A stretch of 64,000 nt of DNA from Alphaproteobacteria bacterium (GCA_030429495.1 JAUIFH010000013.1:1-64000); one strand, 5' to 3'; counted from the stretch's first letter, positions 24,682-34,115 are shown. Notes: generated by a model not told the origin, from the letters alone. Numbers and translations: made by a program.

Positions 24682-25808
24682 GTGGCGACGACATCCCCGA
24701 GCCCGACCGCGTCGAAGGCGCGCCGCACCCGCGCGATACCGCGCGGCTGATCGGGCAGGGCGCGGCGGAGGCGGATTTCCTCGATGCCTACGGTTCCGGT
24801 CGGCTTCACCATGCCTGGCTTCTGTCCGGTCCGCGCGGTGTCGGCAAGGCGACGCTTGCGTGGCGTATCGCGCGATTCCTGCTTGCCACGCCGGACGCGG
24901 GGGATGGCGGGCTTTTCGGCGATCCCGAGCCCATGCCTCTCACGCTTGATACTCCGGCCGACCATCCGGTCGCGCGGCGCATCCATGCCGGGTCCGAACC
25001 CGGCCTCTTCGTCCTGCGCCGCGCGTGGGATGATGAGAAGAAGCGGCTGAAGACCGTCATCACGGTGGACGAGGTCCGGCGGATGCGGAGCTTTCTTCAG
25101 CTCTCCTCCACCGATGGCGGCCGCCGTGTCGTGATCGTCGATCCGGCCGACGAGATGAACGTCGCGGCGGCAAATGCGCTGCTGAAGATGCTCGAAGAAC
25201 CGCCGCACGGCGTCACCTTCCTGATTGTCACCCATCAGCCCTCGCGCCTGCTTCCGACGATCCGGTCGCGGTGCCGTGATCTGCGCCTCGTCACACTCCC
25301 GCCGTCCGAGCTTGCGGTGGCAATGCAGGCGGCGGGGACGGAGGCGGCAGACGACGCGGCAATCGCCGCGCTTGCGGGCGGTTCGGTGGGTGAGGCGATC
25401 CGGCTTGCCAATCTCGACGGGCTGCCGACTTACGCCGCTATCGTGACGCTGTTCTCCGGCCTGCCCCGGTTCGACCGACCGGCGGCGCTGAAACTTGCCG
25501 AAAGCGCTGCGCAGCGTGGCGCGGAGGAGCGTCTGGCGCTTCTGCTCGACCTGCTTGGCCTCTTCCTTGCCCGGCTCGCGCGGGCCGGCGCGCTTGGGCA
25601 TCAGGGGCCGGATGCCGCGCCGGATGAGGGGGCGCTGTTTGCGCGACTGGCGCCAGACACGGCCGCAGGCAGGCGTTGGGCGGAACTGCAGCAGAGCCTC
25701 GGCGCCCGTGCCCGTCACGGCCGCGCCGTCAACCTCGACCCTGCGGCCCTGATCCTCGATATCGTGCTGAAAGTCGACGAGGTGGCGCGGGAAACGGTGG
25801 CGGCGTAG
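24678..25808 (+). CDS. holB: DNA polymerase III delta-prime subunit
   Basis: 376 residues; the delta' subunit of the clamp loader that opens the beta sliding clamp. AAA+ features are HAWLLSGPRGVGKATLAWRI (P-loop, about 38-57), VDEVRRMRSFLQLSS, VVIVDPADEMNVAAANALLK (Walker-B-like DPADE) and the sensor segment FLIVTHQPSRLLPTIRSRC, whose SRC box is typical of clamp-loader subunits. A C-terminal helical collar domain follows. It is coupled to tmk by a 4-nt overlap and followed by tatD, the widespread tmk-holB-tatD order. Confidence 0.95.
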   Translation: MSGDDIPEPDRVEGAPHPRDTARLIGQGAAEADFLDAYGSGRLHHAWLLSGPRGVGKATLAWRIARFLLATPDAGDGGLFGDPEPMPLTLDTPADHPVARRIHAGSEPGLFVLRRAWDDEKKRLKTVITVDEVRRMRSFLQLSSTDGGRRVVIVDPADEMNVAAANALLKMLEEPPHGVTFLIVTHQPSRLLPTIRSRCRDLRLVTLPPSELAVAMQAAGTEAADDAAIAALAGGSVGEAIRLANLDGLPTYAAIVTLFSGLPRFDRPAALKLAESAAQRGAEERLALLLDLLGLFLARLARAGALGHQGPDAAPDEGALFARLAPDTAAGRRWAELQQSLGARARHGRAVNLDPAALILDIVLKVDEVARETVAA

Positions 25809-25862
25809 CCATTGGTGCGGCTTGCGATTTGCTTCACCGGAAAAACGCGCTAAAGGCAGGCC

Positions 25863-26669
25863 ATGACTACGATCCCGCGCATCACCGACAGCCATTGCCA
25901 TCTCGACTTTCCCGATTTCGCCGGCGAGCTGATCGACGTTGTCGCCCGTGCCCGCACAGCTGGCGTTCATCGCATGGTGACGATCTGCACGCGCCTGAAG
26001 CACGAGCCGCAGGTTCGCGCCATCGCCGAAAAGCACGATGGCGTCTTCTACGCCGCCGGAACCCACCCGATGAGCGCCGCGGAGGAGCCGATGGCGACGG
26101 TCGGGGAACTGGTGGCGCTGGCGGGGCATCCGAAATTCGTCGGCGTCGGTGAAACCGGGCTGGATTACCACTACACTGCCGAAAGCGCCGAGGTGCAGCA
26201 GCAATCGCTCCGCATCCATATCGCGGCGGCGCGTGAAACGGGCCTGCCGCTCATCATCCATGCCCGCGCGGCGGATGAGGACATGGCCCGCATCCTGACC
26301 GAGGAATACCGCAACGGCGCCTATTCCTGTGTCATGCACTGCTATTCCTCGGGACAGGAACTGGCCCGCGCCGCGCTCGATCTCGGTTTCTATCTCTCGA
26401 TGTCCGGCATCGCCGCCTTCCCGAAAAGCCAGGAACTGCGCGATATTTTCGCCGCAGCACCGGTGGACCGGATTCTTGTCGAGACGGATGCGCCCTACCT
26501 CGCGCCGCCGCCGCATCGCGGCCGGAGGAACGAACCGGCCTATACCGCCCATACCGCGAAGGTCGGCGCGGAGGTCTTCGGCCTGTCCTATGCGGAATTC
26601 GCTTCGCGGACAGAGGCCAATTTCGAACGGCTGTTCACCAAGGCGGCAGCAGCCGCTAAGGCCGCCTGA
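25863..26669 (+). CDS. TatD-family metal-dependent deoxyribonuclease/hydrolase
   Basis: 268 residues of the TatD amidohydrolase-type TIM barrel. Metal ligands are visible: DSHCHLDF at the N-terminus, Glu in GVGETGLDYHY, His in IIHARAAD, His in VMHCYS and Asp in VETDAPYLAPPPHRG. Family members are 3'-5' DNA exonucleases, including tRNA-processing or DNA-fragmentation roles. It lies 54 nt after holB and one base before the MBL hydrolase, so it is part of the same rightward run. Confidence 0.93.
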   Translation: MTTIPRITDSHCHLDFPDFAGELIDVVARARTAGVHRMVTICTRLKHEPQVRAIAEKHDGVFYAAGTHPMSAAEEPMATVGELVALAGHPKFVGVGETGLDYHYTAESAEVQQQSLRIHIAAARETGLPLIIHARAADEDMARILTEEYRNGAYSCVMHCYSSGQELARAALDLGFYLSMSGIAAFPKSQELRDIFAAAPVDRILVETDAPYLAPPPHRGRRNEPAYTAHTAKVGAEVFGLSYAEFASRTEANFERLFTKAAAAAKAA

Positions 26670-26670
26670 C

Positions 26671-27471
26671 ATGACCCTGATGCGGTTCACCATCCTCGGC
26701 TGCGGCTCCTCCGGCGGGGTGCCCCGGATCGGCGGCCTTTGGGGTGACTGCGATCCGGAGAACCCGAAAAACCGCCGCACCCGCTGCTCCATGCTGGTCG
26801 AGCGGATCGGCGAGGGCGGGACCACCCGCGTCCTGATCGACACCGCGCCGGACATGCGTGAACAGCTTCTGAGAACCGGGGTCGCGGCGCTTGACGCCGT
26901 CGTCTACACGCATTCCCATGCAGACCATGTGAACGGGCTGGACGACCTTCGCCAGATCGTCTTTCTGACCCACCGGCGGGTTCCGGTCTGGGCCGACGCG
27001 GCGACGCAAGAGGCGCTGATGTCGCGCTTTGCTTACGCTTTCGTGCAGCCCGGGGGGTCCTCCTACCCGCCGATCTGTGACCTGCACACGATCCGCGGGC
27101 CAATCCATATCGACGGCGCAGGCGGTGCCATCTCGTTCGATCCGTTCGAGGTTGATCACGGGGACATCGACGCCCTGGGGTTCCGTATCGGACGCGTCGC
27201 CTATCTTCCCGATGTCCTGAGAATTCCCGACCCGGTGTGGGAGAGCCACCTGCGCGGGCTTGACTGCTGGATCGTCGATGCGCTGCGCCGCAAGCCGCAC
27301 CCGACCCACGCCCATCTTGCGCTGACTCTCGAATGGCTGGCCCGCGCGCAGCCTGCACGTGGCGTTCTGACAAACATGCATATCGACATCGACCACGCGA
27401 CGGTCGAGGCGGAGACACCCGATAATATCAGCGCCGCCTATGACGGGATGGTGCTGGAATTCGAGGTCTGA
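26671..27471 (+). CDS. MBL-fold metal-dependent hydrolase (PhnP-like)
   Basis: 266 residues from ATG 26671. The metallo-beta-lactamase motif THSHADHVNGLDDLRQI is intact, with the GCGSSGGVPRIGG N-terminal glycine-rich strand typical of the PhnP/RNase-Z-like subgroup, and a later His in FEVDHGD and NMHIDIDH. PhnP relatives hydrolyse cyclic phosphodiesters; here there are no phosphonate genes, so the substrate is unknown. It follows tatD by one base, a conserved pairing in this group of bacteria. Confidence 0.9.
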   Translation: MTLMRFTILGCGSSGGVPRIGGLWGDCDPENPKNRRTRCSMLVERIGEGGTTRVLIDTAPDMREQLLRTGVAALDAVVYTHSHADHVNGLDDLRQIVFLTHRRVPVWADAATQEALMSRFAYAFVQPGGSSYPPICDLHTIRGPIHIDGAGGAISFDPFEVDHGDIDALGFRIGRVAYLPDVLRIPDPVWESHLRGLDCWIVDALRRKPHPTHAHLALTLEWLARAQPARGVLTNMHIDIDHATVEAETPDNISAAYDGMVLEFEV

Positions 27472-27476
27472 TCCCG

Positions 27477-28421
27477 GTGCCGGCATTCCCCATCCAGACG
27501 CTTCTGGAGGTGACGCTGCCGGTCTTCCTCGTCATCGGCTTCGGCTATGCAGCGGTGCGGTTCCGCACTTTCAGCGATGCGGGTGTCGATGGTTTGATGA
27601 AGTTCACCCAGAACTTCGCGATTCCGTGCCTTCTGTTCCGCGCGATCTCGACCCTCGACCTTGAACAGACGTTCCAGTGGCCGCTGCTCCTGTCGTTCTA
27701 CATCGGTGCGACATCGGGCTTTTTCCTCGGGCTGTTCGGCGCGCGGTTCCTGTTCGGCCGGCCGTGGACCGATGCGGTCGCGATCGGGTTCTGTTGTCTT
27801 TTCTCGAACTCGCTGCTTCTCGGCCTGCCAATCACCGAACGCGCCTACGGTTCCGGAGCGCTGGCCGCGAACTACGCGATCATCGCGGTGCATTCTCCGT
27901 TCTGCTATGCGCTGGGTATCACCGCGATGGAGATCGCGCGGCACGGCGGAAAGGGCGTTTTCCTTACGGTTCGCTCCGTCGTGACAGCGATGGTCAAGAA
28001 CGCCCTGGTGATCGGCATCGCGCTCGGCTTCGCCGTCAACCTTTCGGGCGTCGCGTTGCCGGGCGTGCTGACCGAGGCGGTGGACCTGATGACCCGCGCG
28101 GCACTGCCTGCGGCGCTTTTCGGCCTCGGTGGGGTTCTCGTGCGCTACCGGCCGGAAGGCGACTTGGTGACGGTGCTTTTCGTTTGCGTTGTGGCGCTTG
28201 CCGTGCATCCGACGATCACCTGGGCGCTGGGCCAGAGTTTCGGACTGGCGCAGGCGCCGTTCAGGTCGGCGGTCCTGACCGCCGCGATGGCGCCCGGCGT
28301 CAACGCCTACGTCTTCGCGAACATGTACGGCGTCGCCAAGCGGGTGGCCGCGACCTCGGTCCTTTTCGCGACGGTTCTGTCGCTGGTGACGGCGTCGATC
28401 TGGCTCAGCCTGCTCGGCTGA
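27477..28421 (+). CDS. AEC-family transporter (auxin efflux carrier type)
   Basis: 314 residues, inner-membrane, with about ten hydrophobic helices in the 5+5 arrangement of the AEC family. Conserved features include the early KFTQNFAIPCLLFRAIS helix and the C-terminal MAPGVNAYVFANMYGV region. AEC members export or import organic acids and related metabolites; the substrate cannot be read here. It starts with GTG 27477, only 5 nt after the MBL gene. It is the last gene of the rightward run and converges with the ABC permease genes across 18 nt, with no clear terminator between. Confidence 0.88.
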   Translation: MPAFPIQTLLEVTLPVFLVIGFGYAAVRFRTFSDAGVDGLMKFTQNFAIPCLLFRAISTLDLEQTFQWPLLLSFYIGATSGFFLGLFGARFLFGRPWTDAVAIGFCCLFSNSLLLGLPITERAYGSGALAANYAIIAVHSPFCYALGITAMEIARHGGKGVFLTVRSVVTAMVKNALVIGIALGFAVNLSGVALPGVLTEAVDLMTRAALPAALFGLGGVLVRYRPEGDLVTVLFVCVVALAVHPTITWALGQSFGLAQAPFRSAVLTAAMAPGVNAYVFANMYGVAKRVAATSVLFATVLSLVTASIWLSLLG

Positions 28422-28439
28422 CCGGCCCGAACCGGAACC

Positions 28440-29657
28440 TCAGGTCGGGCTCATCCCGCGCAGACGCTCCGATCGCCGGCGCAGAATCTCCACCGTTGCG
28501 AGCAGGATGATCGAGAAGGTCACAAGCACCGTCGCGACGGCCAGGATGGTGGGCGAAATCTGTTCGCGAAGGCCGGTGAACATCTGCCAGGGCAGGGTCT
28601 TCTGACCCGCCGATCCGACGAAGAGGACGACGACGACCTCGTCGAAAGAAGTGATGAAGGCGAAAAGCCCGCCCGAGATCACACCCGGCAGTATCAGCGG
28701 CATCTGCACCTTGAAGAAGGTCCTGACCGGTCCCGCGCCCATGTTCGCCGCGGCCCGCGTCAACGAGCGGTCGAAACCGACAAGGGTCGCGGTCACGGTG
28801 ATGATGACGAAGGGAATGCCAAGGACGGAATGCGCGAGGATCACCTTCACATAGCCGATGAAGTCCTGCGACATCCCGAGATTGCCTTCCATCCAGTTGC
28901 CGAGCTTGGAGTAGAAGAAGAACATGCCCGTCGCCGAGATGATCAGCGGCACGATCATCGGAGAGATCAGGATCGCCATGATCGCCCTGCGCCCGGGCAC
29001 ATGGCTTTGGCTGAGACCGATGGCGGCAAGCGTTCCGAGCGAGACCGAGATGATCGTCGCCAGCGGCGCGATGATGAAGGAGTTCTTCAGCGGTCGCGTC
29101 CAGTCCGGGTTGCTCACGAAGTCCTGGTAGTGTTTCAGCGAATAGCCGTCCGGGTCGAGCGCCAGCATCTCTGGTGTGAAGGTGAAGAAATCCTGCGCAT
29201 TGAAGCTTAGCGGGATCACGACGGCGATCGGCGCGATGAGGAAGAAGAAGATCAGCCCGCAGATCACCTTGAAGGTATTGTGCCAGAGAACCTCGCCCGA
29301 CGTGGCATAGGTTGGCACCGTTGCGCGGTAGTCGCCGCGCGCCAGCCAGTAGGCGAACCAGCTCAGGATCAGGCCGAGCAGAGCACCGACGACAAGTCCG
29401 GAGATCCGCGCGATGAAGAAGCCGAGGATCGCGGTGACGACGGCGCCGACAAGCCGTCCGGCGCGCCGGTCCGGAACGAACTGCACCAGCACGAAGGCGA
29501 GCGCAGCGGCAAAGATCGCGCCGACGACGACGCCGATGGCCGGGCTGCCCTTTGCGGTGCCGACGATATAGCCCAGCAGTGCGCCCGCAGTAGCATTCAG
29601 CGGGATGGTGAAGCCCATGAGGCTCGGGGTCGGGGTGTCAACGGTGAGAGTGGCCAT
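28440..29657 (-). CDS. ABC transporter permease (polyamine/PotC type) with hydrophobic N-terminal extension
   Basis: 405 residues. Residues about 125-400 form a normal type I ABC permease (TM helices and the coupling EAA loop at LTRAAANMGAGPVRTFFKVQ), like the PotC/PotI permeases of spermidine/putrescine importers. Unusually, residues 1-110 add about four more hydrophobic segments (ATAGALLGYIVG, VVVGAIFAAALAFVLVQF, AVVTAILGFFIA, GLVVGALLGLILSWFAYWLA). It lies 5 nt after the other permease gene. The cytoplasmic-membrane location is certain; the purpose of the extension is not. Confidence 0.9.
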   Translation of the reverse strand: MATLTVDTPTPSLMGFTIPLNATAGALLGYIVGTAKGSPAIGVVVGAIFAAALAFVLVQFVPDRRAGRLVGAVVTAILGFFIARISGLVVGALLGLILSWFAYWLARGDYRATVPTYATSGEVLWHNTFKVICGLIFFFLIAPIAVVIPLSFNAQDFFTFTPEMLALDPDGYSLKHYQDFVSNPDWTRPLKNSFIIAPLATIISVSLGTLAAIGLSQSHVPGRRAIMAILISPMIVPLIISATGMFFFYSKLGNWMEGNLGMSQDFIGYVKVILAHSVLGIPFVIITVTATLVGFDRSLTRAAANMGAGPVRTFFKVQMPLILPGVISGGLFAFITSFDEVVVVLFVGSAGQKTLPWQMFTGLREQISPTILAVATVLVTFSIILLATVEILRRRSERLRGMSPT

Positions 29658-29662
29658 GATCC

Positions 29663-31306
29663 TTACCCCAGCTTCACGTTATCGATGCCCACGATCTTGT
29701 CGTAGACGTAGTAGAGGAGCAGGACCGCCCCCAGAAGGATCGTCCCGAGCGCCGCTGCAAGCCCCCAGTTCAGCGAGGATGAAATGTGGAAGGCGATCCG
29801 GTTGGAGATGAAGACGCCCTGCGTGCCGCCGACGAGTTCCGGCGTGATGTAGTAGCCGATGGCGAGGATGAAGCAGAGGATCGATCCTGCGCCGATGCCG
29901 GGCACCGATTGAGGGAAGTAGACCCGCCAGAACGCGGTCCAAGGGGTGGCGCCAAGCGATTTCGCGGCCCGGAGGTAGGCCGGCGGAACCGTCTTCATCA
30001 CCGAATAGAGCGGCAGGATCATGAACGGCAGAAGGATATGCGTCATCGCGACGATGGTACCGAACTGGTTGTTGATCATGACCAGCCGGTTGCCATCATC
30101 GACCAGTCCAAGCCAGACAAGGATATCGTTGATCACACCCTGCTGCTGCAGCAGCACCTTCCACGCGGAGGTCCGGACCAGAAGCGAGGTCCAGAATGGA
30201 AGCAAGACGAGGATCATGAGGACGTTCGCGGTCGATGCCCGCAGGTTCGCGAGGATCCATGCAACCGGGTAGCCGAGCAGGAGGCAGCAGCCGGTGATCA
30301 GCATCGACATCCACATCGTACGGACGAACAGCTTGATATAGATCTGTTGCTGTTCGGGGCGCGCCTGAATGCCGTCGGGGCTTTTTTCAAGGTCCACAGC
30401 GTTCAGGAAGTAGCCTGGCGTGTAGCGGGCGCTGTAGGACTGGACCGTGATCCAGTTGCCGACATTGTCCCAGCCCTTGTCGATGTCGGTGAAGGCCGCC
30501 TTGTAGTCGAACGGCTCGAACCCTGCGGCGGTTGCGGCCGCTTCCTGAAGAAGGGCGGCGCCGTCCCCGGAAACCGAGGCGATCACCTCGGGCGAGGCGG
30601 TCGCGAGGTCCTGCGCAAGGGCCACGAAGAAGACCGGCCACGGCTTGGTCTTTACCAGGCTTTTCGTGCCGGATTGCGTGTCGCGCGCGAAGGTCGCGTA
30701 GGTGCTGCTTGTCCGCGGCAAGGCATCGGCAATACCGTCGCGCAGGCGGAACTTCGGTTCCTTCACACCCTCGGCCTTGGCGGCAACCCATTCCGCCTGC
30801 TCTGCAAGCCATTCGTCCGAGCCCATCAGCCCCGCCCATGTCTCGGAATCCTTCCAGGCGGCATTGGCATCGACGAACTGGTCCATGAAGGCGTCGCCGA
30901 TATCCTCGGCACCGCGCCCCGTCTTGCGGAACAGAGAGGAGATGCCAGGGTTCTCGTAGTTGAGGCGGGAGCCGAGCTTGGTGTGGATTTTCTGTTCGGC
31001 GGCAGCCTGGAAGTCGACAGCGAGAGCGGAGAACACCTCTTCGCCGGGCGATTCGCCCGAGGTCGAGTCCCAGTCCTTCAGCGCGACCACGGTGCGCGGA
31101 AGCGTGTCGGCAACGATGTCGTTCTGGACCGATCGGAACAACATGTCGGCGATCGGCGCGATGAAGGTGACCAGCACGAAGATAAGCAAAGGGGCGATCA
31201 ACGCGAGCGCGCGCAGCTTCTGCCGCCTGAGCGCACGAGCGAGGCTCTTCTTCAGCGGCGTGCCATCTGCGGCCCGCATCGGGCCGTTTTGCGTGGTGTC
31301 GCTCAT
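29663..31306 (-). CDS. ABC transporter permease (polyamine/PotB type) with large periplasmic insertion
   Basis: 547 residues, almost twice the usual 280-300. TM1 is about 34-58 (LALIAPLLIFVLVTFIAPI). A soluble segment of roughly 260 residues (about 60-320) follows before the conventional permease core (TMWMSMLITGCCLLLGYPVA onward) with the EAA loop YLRAAKSLGATPWTAFWRVY. The insertion should be periplasmic, is rich in charged and aromatic residues, and might help receive substrate from the binding protein. It lies 5 nt before the second permease and is separated from the binding protein by a hairpin. Confidence 0.9.
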   Translation of the reverse strand: MSDTTQNGPMRAADGTPLKKSLARALRRQKLRALALIAPLLIFVLVTFIAPIADMLFRSVQNDIVADTLPRTVVALKDWDSTSGESPGEEVFSALAVDFQAAAEQKIHTKLGSRLNYENPGISSLFRKTGRGAEDIGDAFMDQFVDANAAWKDSETWAGLMGSDEWLAEQAEWVAAKAEGVKEPKFRLRDGIADALPRTSSTYATFARDTQSGTKSLVKTKPWPVFFVALAQDLATASPEVIASVSGDGAALLQEAAATAAGFEPFDYKAAFTDIDKGWDNVGNWITVQSYSARYTPGYFLNAVDLEKSPDGIQARPEQQQIYIKLFVRTMWMSMLITGCCLLLGYPVAWILANLRASTANVLMILVLLPFWTSLLVRTSAWKVLLQQQGVINDILVWLGLVDDGNRLVMINNQFGTIVAMTHILLPFMILPLYSVMKTVPPAYLRAAKSLGATPWTAFWRVYFPQSVPGIGAGSILCFILAIGYYITPELVGGTQGVFISNRIAFHISSSLNWGLAAALGTILLGAVLLLYYVYDKIVGIDNVKLG

Positions 31307-31358
31307 CTATCCCCCGTCAGAACTTGCTGGTCTTCAAAAAGTGACAAACGAATGGAGT

Positions 31359-31383
31359 GGAAGGGGCCTTCGCGGCCCCTTCC
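31359..31383 (-). other. Stem-loop between binding-protein and permease genes
   Basis: A perfect 10-bp inverted repeat (GGAAGGGGCC/GGCCCCTTCC) with a 5-nt loop lies between the binding-protein stop and the permease start. There is no T tract, so it more likely stabilises the upstream binding-protein mRNA or partially terminates, the usual way binding proteins are made in excess. Confidence 0.65.
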
Positions 31384-31393
31384 GAAAGCGCGA

Positions 31394-32488
31394 TTATTGC
31401 GCGAGCCATGCCTGGAACTTGGCGTCCAGATCGTCGCGGTTGTCGGCCCACCAGCCGTAGTCATAGAGGTGGGTGTTGGACGCGTTGGCCGGATCGGTCG
31501 GCATGTGCGGCGCCATGTCGATACCGAGTGCGTCATGTTTGCCGACGAGCGGCGCGGACGAAGCGCGGGCCGGGCCGTAGGAGATGTACTTGGCCTGATC
31601 GGCCAAACGCTGGGTGTCGGTGGCGAACTTCAGGAAGTCGAGCACCGCCGCTTCCTTTTCGGCTGAGAGGCCAGCCGGAACGATCCAGCCGTCAAGGTCG
31701 AACGACTGCATGTCCCAGAGCATCGCGATCGGCTGGTTCTGCTCGGCGATGGCCGAGAACAGGCGGCCGTTGAAGGTCGAGCCCATCACGACTTCGCCAT
31801 CGGCGAGAAGCTGCGGGGTTTCGGCGCCGGCGCTCCACCAGACGACCTGGTCCTTGATCGTGTCGAGCTTGGCGAAGGCGCGGGCCTGGCCCTCGTCGGT
31901 GCCGAGCACGTCGTAGATTTCGTCCTTCGCGACGCCGTCGCAATAGAGAGCCCATTCGACGTTGTCGATCGGCCGCTTCTGGAGCGAGCGCTTGCCCGGA
32001 TACTTCTCAAGGTCGAAGATGTCGCAGACCGTGCTCGGCGGGGTGTCGCCGACAAGGTCGGTGCGGTAGCCGAAGGTCGTCGAATAGACGATCTGTGGGA
32101 TGAAGCAATCGTTGTTCAGCGTGTCGCCGAAGTCATCGCTTGCCGACGTGCCGTCCGGCGCCGCGGCGAGTTCGTTGTCGAAATCCATCTCGCGGGCGAG
32201 GCCCTCGTCGCAGAGGCGGATCGAGTCGGAAACCGTCACATCGACGAGGTCCCAGGTGATGTTGCCGGCTTCGTTCATTGCACGGAGCTTGGCTACGGCC
32301 TCGGCCGAGCTTTCGTCCCAGATGATGTTCACGTCCGGATGCTCGGCCATGTAGGGTTCGGCGTAGGCCTTGAGCTGCGAGTTCTGGTAGGCGCCGCCCC
32401 AGGAGACGAGCGTCAGGTCGATCGCCGAAGCGGTTCCCGCGACCAGCGTCAGCGCGCTGGTGGCAAGAAGGGTTGAAGTCAGTTTCAT
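31394..32488 (-). CDS. Extracellular solute-binding protein (polyamine-type ABC importer)
   Basis: 364 residues. The Sec signal peptide ends at ASA (residue 22). The mature N-terminus LTLVSWGGAYQNSQLKAY is typical of the PotD/PotF-like binding proteins of the spermidine/putrescine family, as are NITWDLVDVTVSDSIRLCDEG and the tryptophan-rich hinge region. It delivers substrate to the two downstream permeases. The exact ligand is not predictable; family members bind polyamines, but also other cationic or small organic solutes. It lies 81 nt after the ATPase gene. Confidence 0.92.
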   Translation of the reverse strand: MKLTSTLLATSALTLVAGTASAIDLTLVSWGGAYQNSQLKAYAEPYMAEHPDVNIIWDESSAEAVAKLRAMNEAGNITWDLVDVTVSDSIRLCDEGLAREMDFDNELAAAPDGTSASDDFGDTLNNDCFIPQIVYSTTFGYRTDLVGDTPPSTVCDIFDLEKYPGKRSLQKRPIDNVEWALYCDGVAKDEIYDVLGTDEGQARAFAKLDTIKDQVVWWSAGAETPQLLADGEVVMGSTFNGRLFSAIAEQNQPIAMLWDMQSFDLDGWIVPAGLSAEKEAAVLDFLKFATDTQRLADQAKYISYGPARASSAPLVGKHDALGIDMAPHMPTDPANASNTHLYDYGWWADNRDDLDAKFQAWLAQ

Positions 32489-32569
32489 TTTAAGCTCCCT
32501 ATTGCTTCCCGTCGTGATCTTGTTGGTCCCGGCTACGGGAATTGCGCCGGGACCAAAAACTTGGCTCGC

Positions 32570-33676
32570 TCAGGCGTCGAGCGCGCGGCAATCCTGCGGC
32601 AGCCAGCCGATCTCGATCTCCTGCCCGGGCTGGAGACGCACCTGATCGGGGGCGTTGCGGGTCTTGACGACGAACTCTTCGTTGCCGGCAACGCGCAGGC
32701 GCGTGCGGAAGATGTCGCCCATGTAGATGAACTCCAGCACCTCGGCCTTCAGCGTGTGGGCGCCCTGCTGGAGCCGCGCCTTGTTGAATTCCACCCGCTC
32801 GGGGCGGATCGAGACGCGCGTGCGCTCGCCCGGTTTGGAGACGTTCACCGGCTTGCAGTCGATCAACTCGCCATCGTCGAGCTGGACCACCGCGACATCG
32901 CCCTTGATCTCCTTCACCGTGCCGAGAAGCGTGTTGTTCTCGCCGATGAACTGGGCGACGAAGCTGTTCGCCGGCTCTTCATAAAGCACGTCGGGCGGGG
33001 CGAGCTGCTGGATGCGGCCGTCGTCGAAAACGGCGACATTGTCCGACATGGTCAACGCCTCCGTCTGGTCGTGGGTGACGTAGACCGTGGTGATGCCAAG
33101 GTTATGCGCGAGCCGCGTGATCTCGAACTGCATGTGTTCGCGGAGCTGCTTGTCGAGCGCGCCCAGGGGTTCGTCCATCAGCACCAGCTCAGGCTCGAAC
33201 ACCAATGCGCGAGCCAGCGCGATCCGCTGCTGCTGACCGCCGGAAAGCTGGGCCGGGCGGCGGCCGCCGAAGGCACCCATCTGCACCATGTCGAGCGCCC
33301 GCTTGACCTTTTCCTCGCGGTCCGACTTGCCGATATTCCGGACCTCGAGCGGAAAGGCGAGGTTCTCGGCGACTGTCATATGCGGGAACAGCGCGTAGTT
33401 CTGGAACACCATCCCGATGCCGCGTTTGTGCGGAGGAATGTTGTTGATCGGGCGCCCGTCGAGCTTGATTTCGCCATGTGTGGCGGTTTCGAAGCCGGCC
33501 AGCATCATCAGGCAAGTGGTCTTGCCTGATCCGGACGGCCCCAGCATCGTCAGGAACTCGCCCTTGGCAATCGACAGGTTCAGGTCTTTGACGACCAGCG
33601 TTTCCCCGTCATAGCTTTTTTGGACATGTTCAAACTCGACAAACGCGGCGTTTCCGCCGGTGCTGGTGTCTTTCAA
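32570..33676 (-). CDS. ABC transporter ATP-binding protein (PotA type)
   Basis: 368 residues from TTG 33676, chosen because GGGGAG lies 7 nt upstream; a GTG 69 bases earlier has no ribosome site. Walker A GPSGSGKTT, signature LSGGQQQR, Walker B LVLMDEPLGALD and switch His in VTHDQTEA are all intact, followed by a C-terminal TOBE domain (FIGENNTLLG ... VRLQPGQEIEIGW). It energises import through the two permeases. First gene of the transporter operon. Confidence 0.93.
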   Translation of the reverse strand: MKDTSTGGNAAFVEFEHVQKSYDGETLVVKDLNLSIAKGEFLTMLGPSGSGKTTCLMMLAGFETATHGEIKLDGRPINNIPPHKRGIGMVFQNYALFPHMTVAENLAFPLEVRNIGKSDREEKVKRALDMVQMGAFGGRRPAQLSGGQQQRIALARALVFEPELVLMDEPLGALDKQLREHMQFEITRLAHNLGITTVYVTHDQTEALTMSDNVAVFDDGRIQQLAPPDVLYEEPANSFVAQFIGENNTLLGTVKEIKGDVAVVQLDDGELIDCKPVNVSKPGERTRVSIRPERVEFNKARLQQGAHTLKAEVLEFIYMGDIFRTRLRVAGNEEFVVKTRNAPDQVRLQPGQEIEIGWLPQDCRALDA

Positions 33677-33869
33677 TGTCGGGCTCCCCGTCGTTTTTCT
33701 TGAGTCTTCATTACCCGTTCTGAGACTAAATCGGAACCCAAACACGATTTCAACCGTTGTTTTGGCATCCGTTTTGTCGTGCTGCTCTAGATCACGCCGG
33801 TGGCGTGGCTAAGCCGTAAAGCGACATTACTGGACGGGATACGACAGGTCCGCCGCAGGCGGCGAGCCT

Positions 33870-34115
33870 TCACCCGCCCGTCATGTAGGGCATGAGGACG
33901 ACCTCGCTTTCGGGGCCGATTTCGGTGAACCACGCCTCACGGTAGATCACCCCGTCAAGCGACAGCGAAACGCCGCGCCGAATCTGCGGTTCCAGTCCCG
34001 GATAGGCTTCGGCAAGGCGGTCAAGAAGCTCCTTGAACGTCCTCGCCTCCACTTCCACTTCGGTCTGTCCGTCCGCCCCGTGCCGGAGTGATCCCCAGAG
34101 CCTGACCTTCACCAT
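33870..34115 (-). CDS. MoaD/ThiS-like sulfur-carrier protein
   Basis: 81 residues with a beta-grasp pattern and a C-terminal MTGG. The terminal Gly-Gly is the adenylated and thiocarboxylated end of MoaD/ThiS carriers. MoaD donates sulfur to molybdopterin. It starts one base after the stop of the molybdenum-hydroxylase large subunit, so it belongs to that operon rather than to a general moa locus. A dedicated cofactor-assembly role for this enzyme is inferred. No MoaE or XdhC homologue is seen nearby. Confidence 0.8.
   Translation of the reverse strand: MVKVRLWGSLRHGADGQTEVEVEARTFKELLDRLAEAYPGLEPQIRRGVSLSLDGVIYREAWFTEIGPESEVVLMPYMTGG

Noticed and set aside
24546-26855. A 769-codon leftward frame over tmk, holB and tatD
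   Set aside because: Antisense to three certain genes; no ribosome site or domain.
29786-31666. A 626-codon rightward frame over the PotB-type permease and binding protein
   Set aside because: Antisense to genes with clear family motifs; the translation is Arg/Gly-rich with no recognisable domain.
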